Notes under the pieces: generated by a model | Database searches by the model: none | What the model was told of the DNA's origin: nothing | Seen by the model: only the letters and a program-made list of their open reading frames with translations | In this document: positions 11,699 through 21,955 of the stretch, piece by piece | How the letters are laid out: each line of letters begins with the position of its first letter | Numbering within the stretch: the first letter of the stretch is position 1 | Made by a program: the position numbers and the translations under genes | NCBI GenBank assembly: GCA_029532625.1 | Contig: JARFXM010000005.1 | Span: 1,116,001 to 1,180,000, forward strand | Source: Lomentospora prolificans | Taxonomy: Eukaryota; Ascomycota; Sordariomycetes; Microascales; Microascaceae | Length of the DNA stretch: 64,000 nt | Direction of reading: 5' to 3'

Positions 11699-14509
11699 TT
11701 AAACATCCTCTTCCAGATAGTCCTTCGGGACATCATGTCTCTCCTTCATCCACATCTCGTCCTCCATGTCTACCCCGCCCAGTGCCCTCGATCCAATTGG
11801 TGCTTCCAACTCGGTCTCTTGAGCGAGAAGCATCTTCTCCAACCTCGTGAATTCAGCCGTCAGTCTCACTTTCGGGCCGCTTCGCGCGTCTACCATGTTC
11901 TTCCCAGTTTCCCAAGCTTGTTCGTCTACCCTACGATTGTCGGTAGTTCCATTCTCCGACTCCGAAAAGACGAGCCCGTTTCGATGGCAAAAGTGCAGGA
12001 AGCTGTTCCAGTTCGGGTCCGTAGTTAGGAGCTCCCAATTTCCGATAACAATAAGGCCGTATCGAGCTCTTGTGATCGCTACATTCATGGCATTGGCGCT
12101 ACCAATAATGCCCCATCCGACCTCTTGGTCTTTTTTCAAAAATCTCTCTCTAGTACGAGTCGTGCAGAGTATCACAACATCATACTCGAGCCCTTGGAAC
12201 GCTTCTGTGGGTCCCACATTGACTTCCCACAAACTGTCCGCTCCTCGCCGAAATTCTTGACGTAGTCGCATAACCTGTGCCTTGAAAGGGCTCATGACAC
12301 AGATGTCCTTGCGTTTAACGAGCCCCGAGGCACTAAGAGAGCTAACGTATCGCAAGGCAGTGTTGACCTCATTGACGTTGTACCAACCACCTCCGTCCTT
12401 TTCAAGCTCATCATACCCTTGGTTGTCGTGAAATAAGACTGGCCACTTCCTGCCTTTCCAGCAGTCCCAGTCGTGTAGCTGATCCACGTCACCCGCCTCC
12501 GGTTCCAATGTGTCGTGATAGAACAAAGCGGACGGCACAGCGAGTATAGCGGGGTGCGACCTGTAATTTCGAAAAAGGTTGGTAAAGGGTGGTGCTGGAA
12601 TGGGAAGCATTGATGGCTTAAGAATCGGCGGCGCCTCCCCCTTCGCACCTCGCGCGAGCGGGTGATTCTTGTACACAGGCCTATCGAAAAGCCGTGCAAA
12701 AAGCGATCGTTTAAGAGGCGAGAATGCAAGTGAAGTACTTGGGCTTAGCTGGAACTGGTCGCCCACCATGGCAAAGATGGGTGTTGGTTCGGCTGTCATC
12801 GGAGGGGCGACGACGGTTAACGGAATCAATGTCTCCGGTTCCATGGCTTGGGCAGCCTCGTCTATAAGTAGAGCGGTCCAGTGAAGCATCGGGAGGTCAT
12901 TCTCGTGGCCTTTTATAAGCATATTCTGTAAGTCTTGTTTCATCCTGTAGATATCCATATTGGTTGCTCTAGCCCGAATCAAAAGTGCTGCATCCTGGCA
13001 GCTCGTCACCACAACCTTGCATTTCAACAGCTCGTCGAGTGGTGGTAGGGCGAAAGCGTTGTCGCATGTATAGCAGAGATGGAGGATAGAACTTGGCACT
13101 TCGGCAAACGTTCGGGTTGGTCTATTCATCCGAAAAAGCTCGCCGGGTTGGAGGTGGTCTCGTAAACGAATGGCCAGTGTATCGGCGGCGTTTTCCGACG
13201 GGGCACAGAGCAATATATGGGTATCTCTCTGTGACTGCTTCAAGAGTTGCACTGCTGTCTCGATTACCGTCTTGGTTTTCCCCGTCCCCGGCGGCCCTGA
13301 TACAAGGTAAGGCATCGTGCCGTAGTTGCGCTGGCAGATGGCCTGGACTGCTTTTCTCTGTTCCCAGTTGAGCTGGTCATCGACGAACTGTTGTCGAAAC
13401 TTGCCTCTGTGAAGCTTGGTCTGAAGGGCGCCGTCGTCCTCCGTTGGGAAAAGCATGGATCGAAGCCAGGTACAATCGTACACCGGACCTTTCTGCACAC
13501 TCGGACCATGGCCGTTGGTATTTTGGACTAGAACCCCTTGAGTGATCTGGAGTGCGAGGCTCATATCTTCGTGCTTTCTGGTGCAGACTGGAAACTGTAC
13601 ATTGACTAGAACCTCCCGTTCTGCTAGAGGTAGCGGCCAGGAATCGCCTCCACCGTAGTCTGTCATCAATCCTGCAACCCGAAGTGTAATCAACTCGTCT
13701 GCCCTCTTTACTGCGGCCACCCTAGCGCGATAAATAACGCCTGTCCATCCTGGTGCGCCGCGGATCGGTGAGATTGCTTTCGCCCCCGTCTTGATACTTT
13801 CAACACATTCGTCCATACCGCTGGGCCCTCCGTAATGCTCGTAAACAAGCTGGCGAAGCTCAACCAAGTCGTCTTCCTCAAGAAATGGGGCATTTTCCTT
13901 CAGGCCAGGAACCATCAAAGTGCACGTGGCCATGGTCTCTCCCTCGGCGACTCTCACAGTTACTCTTTGGTTGTATAATGCGTAAACCCGGGCCAGCCTC
14001 CTCTGGGAGAATAGCTCTTGCATCAAGTGCTGGGTAAAGTAGGGAGCGTAGGTCTCTAGTTCGATATCCGTTGGTGGTGAGATGGGTAAGCCATGTCCGG
14101 GACCGGTTGGCAAAGGGGGGTGGCTTAAACTGATTCGAAGGCCCGATTCAAACGAGATACAAGTGCAGCTTGCCCAATCTATTTGCCTTTTTGCGGGGGT
14201 GAGGATCTCGATGCCGGGAGCATAGTTGAGCAACCTGAGTGATTCCGGGACGAATGGTGTGGCGTAGACATCAAAGCCTCGGATGATTTCATCATCTCTC
14301 TCAACACTGTTGTTCCCATGCGGACCTTGACGTTGGGTAGTTTTGTGGGGCGATGACTTCGGCGGCGGATCGACGCCTAACGAGTACGACTCGACGGTGT
14401 TCGCCTTGTACGGCCGTCGTCCGGGATGCTTCTCCTGGCGAGAACTAGGATGTATAATCGGTATAGCCTTAGATCTCCTTTCAGAGGACGAATAATATTT
14501 TCCATCCAT
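11699..14509 (-). CDS. SF1 (UPF1/MOV10-like) RNA/DNA helicase
   Basis: A single-exon protein of 936 residues. The N-terminal ~370 residues have no clear motif but resemble the beta-barrel-bearing front half of UPF1/MOV10-type enzymes. The helicase core runs from about residue 380. It shows Walker A SGPPGTGKTKT (about 405-415), a DEAA Walker B (LLIDEAAQAME, about 550), a Gln/Arg motif region with FRNYRSHP (about 630), EAFQGLEYDVVI (about 775) and NVAITRARYGL (about 810). These are motifs Ia-VI of superfamily 1B, the AAA_11/AAA_12 pair. Known members unwind RNA in decay or silencing (Nam7/Upf1, SDE3/MOV10) or act at R-loops (Sen1). There is no CH zinc domain like that of Upf1. Which member it is cannot be settled by eye. 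The start is the first ATG of the frame. Confidence 0.88.
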   Translation of the reverse strand: MDGKYYSSSERRSKAIPIIHPSSRQEKHPGRRPYKANTVESYSLGVDPPPKSSPHKTTQRQGPHGNNSVERDDEIIRGFDVYATPFVPESLRLLNYAPGIEILTPAKRQIDWASCTCISFESGLRISLSHPPLPTGPGHGLPISPPTDIELETYAPYFTQHLMQELFSQRRLARVYALYNQRVTVRVAEGETMATCTLMVPGLKENAPFLEEDDLVELRQLVYEHYGGPSGMDECVESIKTGAKAISPIRGAPGWTGVIYRARVAAVKRADELITLRVAGLMTDYGGGDSWPLPLAEREVLVNVQFPVCTRKHEDMSLALQITQGVLVQNTNGHGPSVQKGPVYDCTWLRSMLFPTEDDGALQTKLHRGKFRQQFVDDQLNWEQRKAVQAICQRNYGTMPYLVSGPPGTGKTKTVIETAVQLLKQSQRDTHILLCAPSENAADTLAIRLRDHLQPGELFRMNRPTRTFAEVPSSILHLCYTCDNAFALPPLDELLKCKVVVTSCQDAALLIRARATNMDIYRMKQDLQNMLIKGHENDLPMLHWTALLIDEAAQAMEPETLIPLTVVAPPMTAEPTPIFAMVGDQFQLSPSTSLAFSPLKRSLFARLFDRPVYKNHPLARGAKGEAPPILKPSMLPIPAPPFTNLFRNYRSHPAILAVPSALFYHDTLEPEAGDVDQLHDWDCWKGRKWPVLFHDNQGYDELEKDGGGWYNVNEVNTALRYVSSLSASGLVKRKDICVMSPFKAQVMRLRQEFRRGADSLWEVNVGPTEAFQGLEYDVVILCTTRTRERFLKKDQEVGWGIIGSANAMNVAITRARYGLIVIGNWELLTTDPNWNSFLHFCHRNGLVFSESENGTTDNRRVDEQAWETGKNMVDARSGPKVRLTAEFTRLEKMLLAQETELEAPIGSRALGGVDMEDEMWMKERHDVPKDYLEEDV

Positions 14510-15132
14510 AGTCCTAGATGAGGGCCTGGGAGCCTACCTTCACCATCAAAGGTTGCCTTGTGTGGTGTGTGGCATGCAAGGGGTAGGAGAAAAAAACAAG
14601 GCTTGGACTGGACAAAGCACGATCCACATTGAACCTAGCTGGTCGGCTGGTTGGCCTAAGACATGAGAGTGCTGCATGATGGACGAAAACAAAAGGTATA
14701 AGTCGGCCCCGCGATTAGAAGAACAACAAGCTTGGTCGCACCTTTTGTATTTGTGTTGGGGCAAACATCGAATTCGAAGGTTTGTCGCTCTTTCCTTAAG
14801 AAGCCCCGTTCGAGTGTCAGAGTGGAGATGATGGGTTCAATGTAGCGCCATAATGGAATGGATCAATGAACTTAGAAGAGGCAGGAACACTACTCAAATA
14901 AGCAGCAACATCATATCAAACTTGAGGACAGAACTGTAGGTGAAAAAGGCTTGCCACACCTTGCTGTTGGAGCTTGAAACTGATTTGTCCGGTTTCCTCA
15001 CTAAGCGCACACTATACCAAATAGAAGATCAATTTCTCAAAAAGGATTTACATCGCTCCTCATGCCGCCTTGCATTCAATTTCGCCTGCATTGGACTAAA
15101 GATTGGCTGGCCAATTTTAATGCCCTCATCTC
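14510..15132. other. Spacer between helicase and FAD oxidoreductase
   Basis: The helicase promoter lies at the left and the 3' region of the minus-strand FAD oxidoreductase at the right. No additional gene is seen. Confidence 0.55.
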
Positions 15133-16758
15133 CTACTTGACTCTACTGATCTTGAACCCTCCCGGGATACGTCTCTGAAACGCCTCAGTAGGGTCATACA
15201 AAGATGCTACCTCTCGCAGGAAGTCGGTCCTTTCAGCACCGTAACTACCGAGCGGGTTTTGGCTTGGATCGGCATAGTTGAGATAGACCAAATCCGACGC
15301 TCCATCCACCGACTCAGAGAATTGTTTAATTCGCGCCGTCAAGGCCATCAACTCCGAGTGTGCAATCGCCAACGCTGCGTCGTCCGTATTGACGGCCACT
15401 CCCCCCGTCCACATGACCGAATTGTGTCCCGCGTTCTCGAGACCCAGCATGTTTCCACCGCGTTGTTGTCCGAGCTGTCCAACGTACGACGGGAAGGGCT
15501 GGAAGAAGGTGGTCGTAGTAAAGTTACCTACACCGAGGGATGCCTCCAGGCTTTTAACAAGGTCTTCGTGTGCGTCGACGCAGTAGCGGAGGATGACGGG
15601 GTCGTTTTTGAATGTCAACGTTGAGCCCACGCCTCTGTTGAAAAAGGTCAGTACTAAGAACTGGGTGAGCGCGCACAATCGAATTGCAAGGAACAACTTA
15701 CAGCTGCCCCGAAGGAAGCTTAGACTCCGCGGCGGCGTCGGCCATTGTTTTCAAGGCGGTGGAATTTGAGAGAGCTGGTAATGCTTTGAGGTTCTGGAAA
15801 CTCGTCTGGCTGTCCTCACCCTGAGTGTTGACGTGGATCACGCCGATGATTGTCCCCAGGCTCGATGAACTGTCGTGGGTATAAAACACAACGAGTGCAT
15901 TATCGCCAAGTGACTCGTTATGGTTGGCGTAGTCCACCACGGTATCCACAACAGCGTCCGAATGGTTCCCGGAAATATACATCAGGTTGTAGAGGAGCTC
16001 TTTGCTCGGCAGGGCTTCGAGGTCGAAACGAGTAACTATGCCGAAATTGCTGCCACCTCCCTTGAGTGCCTTGAACAGATCTGAGTTGGCTGTTGCGTTT
16101 GCGTTGACGACGGTCCCGTTGGTGAGGACAACTTCGTAGTTCACGACCGAGTCACAGCCAAAGCCTCGCTTTCCTATGAAGAAGGAAGTGCCTCCTCCGA
16201 GAAGGAACCCTCCGACACCTACATCTCCATCTCTGCCGCCAACTGCAGTGACACCTTGCTTCTCTAGGTCGGCGTAGACGTTCTCCCAGCGGGCCCCGGG
16301 CTGCACGCTGGCGACGTTGGTGCTCTCGTCATACGAGGAAGCATTCATGAAGCTGAGATCAATGGTAACCCCGTTTGCAATATTGTTACCCGCTGAGCTG
16401 TGGCCGCCGCTTCTAACGGCGATGCCCCAGTCTCCTGCCCCCCCGCCCGCCTCGAGCAGCGTTGTCAAGGTGAGAGAGACTTCCTGGGTATTGTGCGGCA
16501 AGACGAGGCACCATGGGTGAAGGCGGGTATTCCTAGCCCACCAAGTCTGGACCTGGGGCTCGTAGGCATCATCTGTTGGGAACAAAACTCTCTCTCTTAA
16601 TCCGGCAGCTACCAGAGCGTCGCACTATTAGTGAAGAGTTAGCTGGGTGGCCTTGCGTCATAGTTCAAGGAAAATCTTAGTATTACCGGCGGCGTTCTGC
16701 TCTGGACTTCTGATGCCGCAGCCAACAAGACGCTTGCAATGAGTAATTGGGTGCGCAT
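15133..16758 (-). CDS. Secreted FAD-linked oxidoreductase (BBE-like)
   Basis: Three minus-strand exons (16758-16687, 16624-15702, 15634-15133) join in frame to 498 residues. Exon 1 encodes a signal peptide (about residues 1-20). The PCMH-type FAD domain shows RSGGHSSAG with His99, the likely site of covalent FAD attachment, and GGRDGDVGVGGFLLGGG, in which the Cys used by bicovalent enzymes is replaced. A single 8-alpha-histidyl link is therefore predicted. The C-terminal berberine-bridge element is present (LNYADPSQNPLGSYG), followed by the usual final YDPTEAFQRR-like segment. Related fungal enzymes oxidise sugars, alcohols or secondary-metabolite intermediates, and the substrate here is unknown. 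The gene is divergent from a Zn2Cys6 regulator across about 830 bases. Confidence 0.92.
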
Positions 16759-17588
16759 TTTGATGATTATCATGGAACCCGGGGGTATGAGACTGATGAT
16801 TTATTAGAGAGACGGGGCGTTAAGTCGGCTGATACTAGCCTGGGGATATAGACAGAGATGGATCAATCATTGATCAACGGTTCTTGCCCTTATATACACT
16901 GCAACTTTACAAATATAAAGGGTTTGTTACGCTGCCTGTAAACAAGCCGCGACATCGAGGCAACCATACCGGTGCCCGAGGGCCCGGCAACCCTACTCAG
17001 AAACCGTCCAAATCGTCATGTCCATTAGGAATTACTACTCTGGTGGTTCGGCGATACCTAGCATCCAGATCCATTCCTTCGACTTACGCAACATGGATTG
17101 CTATAGAGCCAATGCTTAAAAGGTAAGGGTCCATACGTCGCGAGATGCAGTGAAAGCTCCGGTGGCGGCCTCCACCCTTGCGTTGGAATCCGGAGTGCCG
17201 CGGGCCACGTTAAAGTTGCTAGCTCAGCCTCAATCGGTACTTTTCCGTAGGATTGCCGAGCCACATACTAGATTGTGTGCCTGGCCAGCATAAAGTTTAA
17301 TCTGGCGGCACGCCAGCTGGCCCTATAACCCCCTATTTCGTCTACGTCAGCCCGTGATGGCCCGCTAATACGACGAATTACGGCCGGGGGCCTCGGGGCC
17401 CGGAACCTTCACCTGTACTTTCCGCTCCCGCAACAGCGACCCAGCCACGCCCATCCCAACAGCTCTCCCCAGCTTTCTCGGTGAATTCTTCCGCAAGCTC
17501 CCGTCCTTATTTTGACTAAGCGCAGATTTATCTTCCTTATTCTTCTGTGTTGGTCCCGATTGGCTACGAGGCAGGCTTGCTAGCGACG
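16759..17588. promoter_or_regulatory. Shared divergent promoter region
   Basis: About 830 bases separate the start codons of the FAD oxidoreductase (-) and the Zn2Cys6 factor (+), so both promoters lie here. It includes CTGGCCAGC (17281) and CGCCAGCTGGCC (17311). No paired CGG triplets with classical spacing were identified with confidence. Co-regulation is inference. Confidence 0.45.
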
Positions 17589-20074
17589 ATGCCGCCATTC
17601 GCCAATTCCGCTGGCCTCGGAAACAAGAGGCCCGCTGTAAGTCTAAGAAGTTGAAAGCTTTTCCCTCCAATTCACAAGCCATAGAATCATTGTTCTGAAT
17701 GAAACATTTATGATGTCTAACCACCTGCTCTAGTGTGATAACTGCAAAGAAAGAAAGGTATGAGACACCATCTCCGTATCCAGACCTATCGATACTGATG
17801 TGTAACCCTCTCCCTCTGCTTACCCCTTGCAGACAAAATGTGACCGCTGCACGCCATGTTCTAGCTGCGTTGCAGCCAATCTAACTTGTCGTCTCACCAA
17901 CCGAATCCCAGAGAAGCGGCAACGCATCCTCATCTCAGCCCGCTACGACGAGGCTATGGAAAATGTCGACCGGTCCCTTCGTGACGTGTCCAACACACTC
18001 CAGAAGCTCTTACGGATCAGTGAGGGCTCTCCATCCCTTTCTCCACAGCTTTTCACCGCTCCTTCTGCTCCCACGACTACTGGCAATGCACCGGTACCCA
18101 ACATACCGGACACCCCGGAGGGGTATCAAGGTGATTCGTCCTTTAACGCCCATGTCGAACGTGTGAAGGAAGCTCTCCGTGAAGCCGCTCCAGAAATTGG
18201 CTTCGACACATCATCCGAGCCGGGCCTCTCAGGAGTTTCGTGCGGCACGCCTGCCGAGACACATAGTTCGGAAGCAACTCCCAGCTGTTCCGATACGCAC
18301 TCTTTGCCCTCAGCATTAACGTCAATGCAAGCCCAGTACCCGGAACTTCAAAACCGGCCGCTTCCGCCCTTGGATGTCGTGCTTAAGGTTCTCAGGCTAG
18401 CCCAGGCAGAAAAGCAGCGTTTCTTTATCGATGTTCCCATTATCGACGAAGCCGAGTTTGCCGAGCTATGTCAGAATGTGTATTTTGCTATCAATGATTA
18501 CTCCGTCATGACCTGGGTCGTTGTGAATGTCGGGTTATATTACCTGTTTCTCGGAGTTGAAGGACGCAGCTTCACCCAAGTGGGGGCCTCAAGGTCTAAC
18601 ATACAAAAATATTCCGAGATAATAGCATCCAACATTGAAGCTGCACTGCAAGCACTGAGGCTCGTCATGGACCCATCCATTGAGGCATGCCAGGCTCTTG
18701 ATCTCTTGGTAGGTCAAAGATGGTCTATCGTCTCCAGCAACCGTCGAGCAATCCACTGACCGAATAAGGCCACTTACTGCACCAAGTCAGGTCGAAAGTC
18801 GTTGGCTTGGTCGCTCATCGCAACAGCTGCGAGGATGTGCATCGATCTTGGGCTACATCGCCTCCCAAAGACACTCCCGCCAGAGCCAATAATCAACGTA
18901 CTGGATGTCCCTAGAGAATACAGGGTCTTCTGGCATATCTACGTTGTAGAAAAGGGCATGTCCTTTACCCTTGGGCGAACTCCTGTGATTCCTCACTACG
19001 ATGTCTCTACCGAAAAACCCCGACTGTCAAAGGAGATGCTCGGGCCTCAGGGATGGTGAGCCAATGCCTTCCCAGCCATATCTTGTTCTTGACCAGTCTT
19101 GTAATAGACGAGCAGTGTATATGCAGCCATTCATGAATGCGCCATTATCGTCGGCGAGATGCACATCGAACTGTTCTCCGCAGCCGCCCAACGCGCACCG
19201 CAAGAAATCCGAGCAGAGAGGGCCAGGTCATTCGCCTCTAGGCTGGCTCAGGTTAATACTGACCTAAAAGGGGTTCGACAAAAACGCGAGATCCTCACTG
19301 AACACAAAGATCTGACCACTAACGTCTACGCTAGACTCTTCAAGATGATCCCCTCGCCGACACGATATACCAGCACGCTGGCATTCTCCTAGACATCATG
19401 ATGCACTCTTTAGTCACAATAGCTTATAGAATCGTTCCGTGCGATAGTCCTAACGCGAAACCTCTGCAGTGTAATTCCGCCTGCACCGATGCCGCGCGAC
19501 AGGCCCTGTCTTCCATGTACCAAGCTTACAGGAGAGTCGGTCAACGAGACCTTGTTGCGTGGAATAGGTTTCTCAACATGTACTAGTTCCTCATGCTTTT
19601 GATGCTTTCACGCTCACAAACTAATCAGAGGCTAGGTTGTTTTCCCTCGTCCCGTTTGCTAGCTTCATTGTCCTTGCCGGAAACACAGTGGCCTCGCCTT
19701 CCACCGAAGACCTGGAGCTATTATCAGCTGCTGCTGCGGCAGTAGCCCCATTTTCTAGTAGCTCCACGTCAGGCAGAAAGCTAGTTGAGGTGTGCAACAC
19801 GTTTCTGCAGTTTGCCAACCTCGCCAGCTCGAAGCAGGGAGATCCGGCCGTGGGTGAGTCTGTGGCGAGTGAAGATCGGGGCACAAACCTCCAGACGGAT
19901 GGAAATCTTGCTGGTGAAAATCAGCACGCGAGTACAAACTCCGCGAACTGTGAGCATTTCATGACTCCGCAGGATTGGGATGTGGTGATGAATGAGTTCG
20001 CTTTGGATGTTGGAGCTGGTGCAATGGCCTCATACATGGAACCATACATGCCATTTGACGGAAAGCTATATTAG
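17589..20074 (+). CDS. Zn(II)2Cys6 fungal transcription factor
   Basis: I assemble seven exons: 17589-17636, 17734-17757 (only 24 bases), 17833-18708, 18769-19055, 19116-19251, 19335-19579 and 19636-20074, giving about 684 residues. The zinc cluster is built across exons 1-3, with CDNCKERK on the microexon joined to TKCDRCTPCSSC, giving C-x2-C-x6-C-x5-C-x2-C-x6-C plus one extra Cys. The middle carries the fungal-specific regulatory domain (PF04082), recognisable from SLIATAARMCIDLGLHRL. The C-terminal part is typical of the family, with an acidic, Ser/Asn-rich tail. Intron 5 has a weak donor, either 19252 or 19273; both keep frame with the TAG at 19332-19334, and without an intron the frame breaks. 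The target genes are unknown. The divergent FAD oxidoreductase is the obvious first candidate. Confidence 0.85.
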
Positions 20075-20799
20075 GCATATAGGGGGATTAGTAGATACAA
20101 TAGGACAACAGAAATGGAAATGGGAAAAAGAAAAGAAAAACATAAAAAAGAAAGATCTTTTCGTTTCTCTTCCTATAATACCACTATGTATTGGGAGTAC
20201 CTAGGGAGAAAAGAAAATAGCAAAAAAGCTCGCTTCAGGAATCGAACGTGGAGATACGAAAACGTCGCCGAAGGTGTGTTTTCTGGCCGTTTGAGCGCTC
20301 GGAAGACGCTAATCGACGGTCGCACCTTGCGATGCTTGAGCTACTCGGTTGGAAGGTTGGGCCCTATTAGCATATATGTATATATATGCTTATGGCGCCC
20401 GTTGTGAGGGTGGACGGCATGTTATGGGGCAAGAGCAATTATTCCGTGCTCCTTCACACGGAAAATTGGAGGGTTCGGGCGAGGAAACCGCAACAGATGC
20501 CGAACTTGACCTTCGCGGTTCGTAGAGCTCAGTTCCGGACATGGAGATTGTCGGATGCTCGAAATACTGCTCGCCCATCCGGGAACACATATTCTCGTGT
20601 CTCGGTCCTCGAGGATGTTCGACTATCTCTTCGAGTCGGGTCGAAGACATAGACTCGAATGAGTACCAAACATCGAGAATGAAAAACGTACCAACTCCAA
20701 ACACGATATGCGATGAAGATATAACCTAGCTCCACGCCCTTTTTTCAATGCAATAACAAGCACCGATAACCAGCCAAATAGCTCTTCATCCCTTGCTCC
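20075..20799. other. Convergent spacer
   Basis: The 3' regions of the regulator (+) and the AA9 gene (-) lie here. Purine-rich and TATATA-type stretches occur (about 20375-20395). A tRNA-like B-box fragment near 20230-20245 has no matching acceptor stem. No gene is supported. Confidence 0.5.
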
Positions 20800-21955
20800 T
20801 TAGGTTCCATCCCAAAGTGTAGGTCCAGGCACACGATACTCCCGAGGATCAACTCCCGGTACGACCCGCCAGGCACTCGCCACGAACAACTCTTCAGAGA
20901 TCAATATTCCGGGGTCCTCATTGGTATAAGCTCCTGGAAATTTTACCGTCGGACTAGGTGAGCCTAGAGTGTCAATTTTAACCCGTCAGTTGAGACTGTT
21001 AGCGTTAACTCAAGGGTCGTTAGAGACTGTACTAACCACCACCAGGACCAACGACGTTGACCTGAGCGCAATTTACGTAGAATTGGGTCTCGTTCCACCC
21101 TGAATTAGGGTAAATATGTTCAACTCGGAGAAGGTATTGTCCCTGTGGTGTCCTTTTGGGGATTCGCATCATAAACTATCGGCAAGGTCAGTGAGATATG
21201 TTGGATGGCCGTTGCGTCTATCATGATACGCCGTACCTCATATTTTCCTTGCAGACTCCACGATACCTTGCCTTCGTTACCAGGAATATCGCTATAAGTC
21301 AAATTGAGCCCGATTTCTTCAATTTTGAACCACTCGCCACTCCCATCATAGTCCCTGACATCGACTCCCTCGGGAGACCTTGACAGGTAGGCAAGGCCCG
21401 GTCCGGGATGGTATATATCAAGCCCAATCTGTTATATCCGTCAATATCCGAATGCAGAGAGCGGCTGAAGCTGGTATCTGCTCACCTTGCCAGAGGATTT
21501 AAATCCTACGACATCTCCCGCAACAACTGTAGCAATATCCGAACCCCTGCCAGAAAGTGTTCCGTTTCTGCCGCATCTCATGTTGTCTGAACCGAGATCC
21601 ATCATCGGGTTCTCTTGGTATGCGAGTAACCCAGGAGAATTATAGATAGGGGGGCCAACAGTCACATTCCTATGCCGTCAGCATCGATACATTTAGCTTG
21701 AACTCGATTAGACCCCTATATAGCCACCAACAATAGTAGTAGCTGCGGCAGAGATAAGATGCTCCATACCTGACAAATTGCCATGGTTCTGTGACAGTCC
21801 CGTTGACTATAAAGCGAGGGAAGCAATCTGTAGAGTCCGCTTAGCATAATGCCGAACGATGCATCGAGCCGTGGCAAGGGAGGCGGCTGTGTCCTACAGT
21901 GGCCGAAAGCTCGGGGAAGTGCCGATACTAGCATGTACAGGCCGACACCCTTCAT
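20800..21955 (-). CDS. AA9 lytic polysaccharide monooxygenase
   Basis: Six short minus-strand exons (21955-21898, 21827-21770, 21669-21486, 21428-21237, 21175-21037, 20963-20800) join in frame to 264 residues. The signal peptide (residues 1-18, ending AFG) is followed directly by HYCFPRFIVNG, so His19 becomes the N-terminal His of the copper brace. The second brace His is in YHPGPGLAYLS, and the axial Tyr is in ETQFYVNC, with a Gln-like polar neighbour. GQYLLRVEHI and a C-terminus of KFPGAYTNEDPGILI type complete the AA9 (GH61) signature. No CBM1 follows. The family oxidatively cleaves cellulose or related glucans outside the cell, using copper and O2/H2O2. Because no exon exceeds about 190 bases, no long open frame betrays the gene. 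Regioselectivity cannot be read from the sequence. Confidence 0.93.

Noticed and set aside
15133..20074. Secondary-metabolite gene cluster
   Set aside because: There is an oxidase and a regulator but no PKS, NRPS, terpene cyclase or other backbone enzyme in the window.
20215..20330. tRNA-like fragment on the minus strand followed by a T run
   Set aside because: A TTCGATTCC B-box-like word and a T6 stretch are present, but no acceptor stem partner and no good T or anticodon stem can be drawn.
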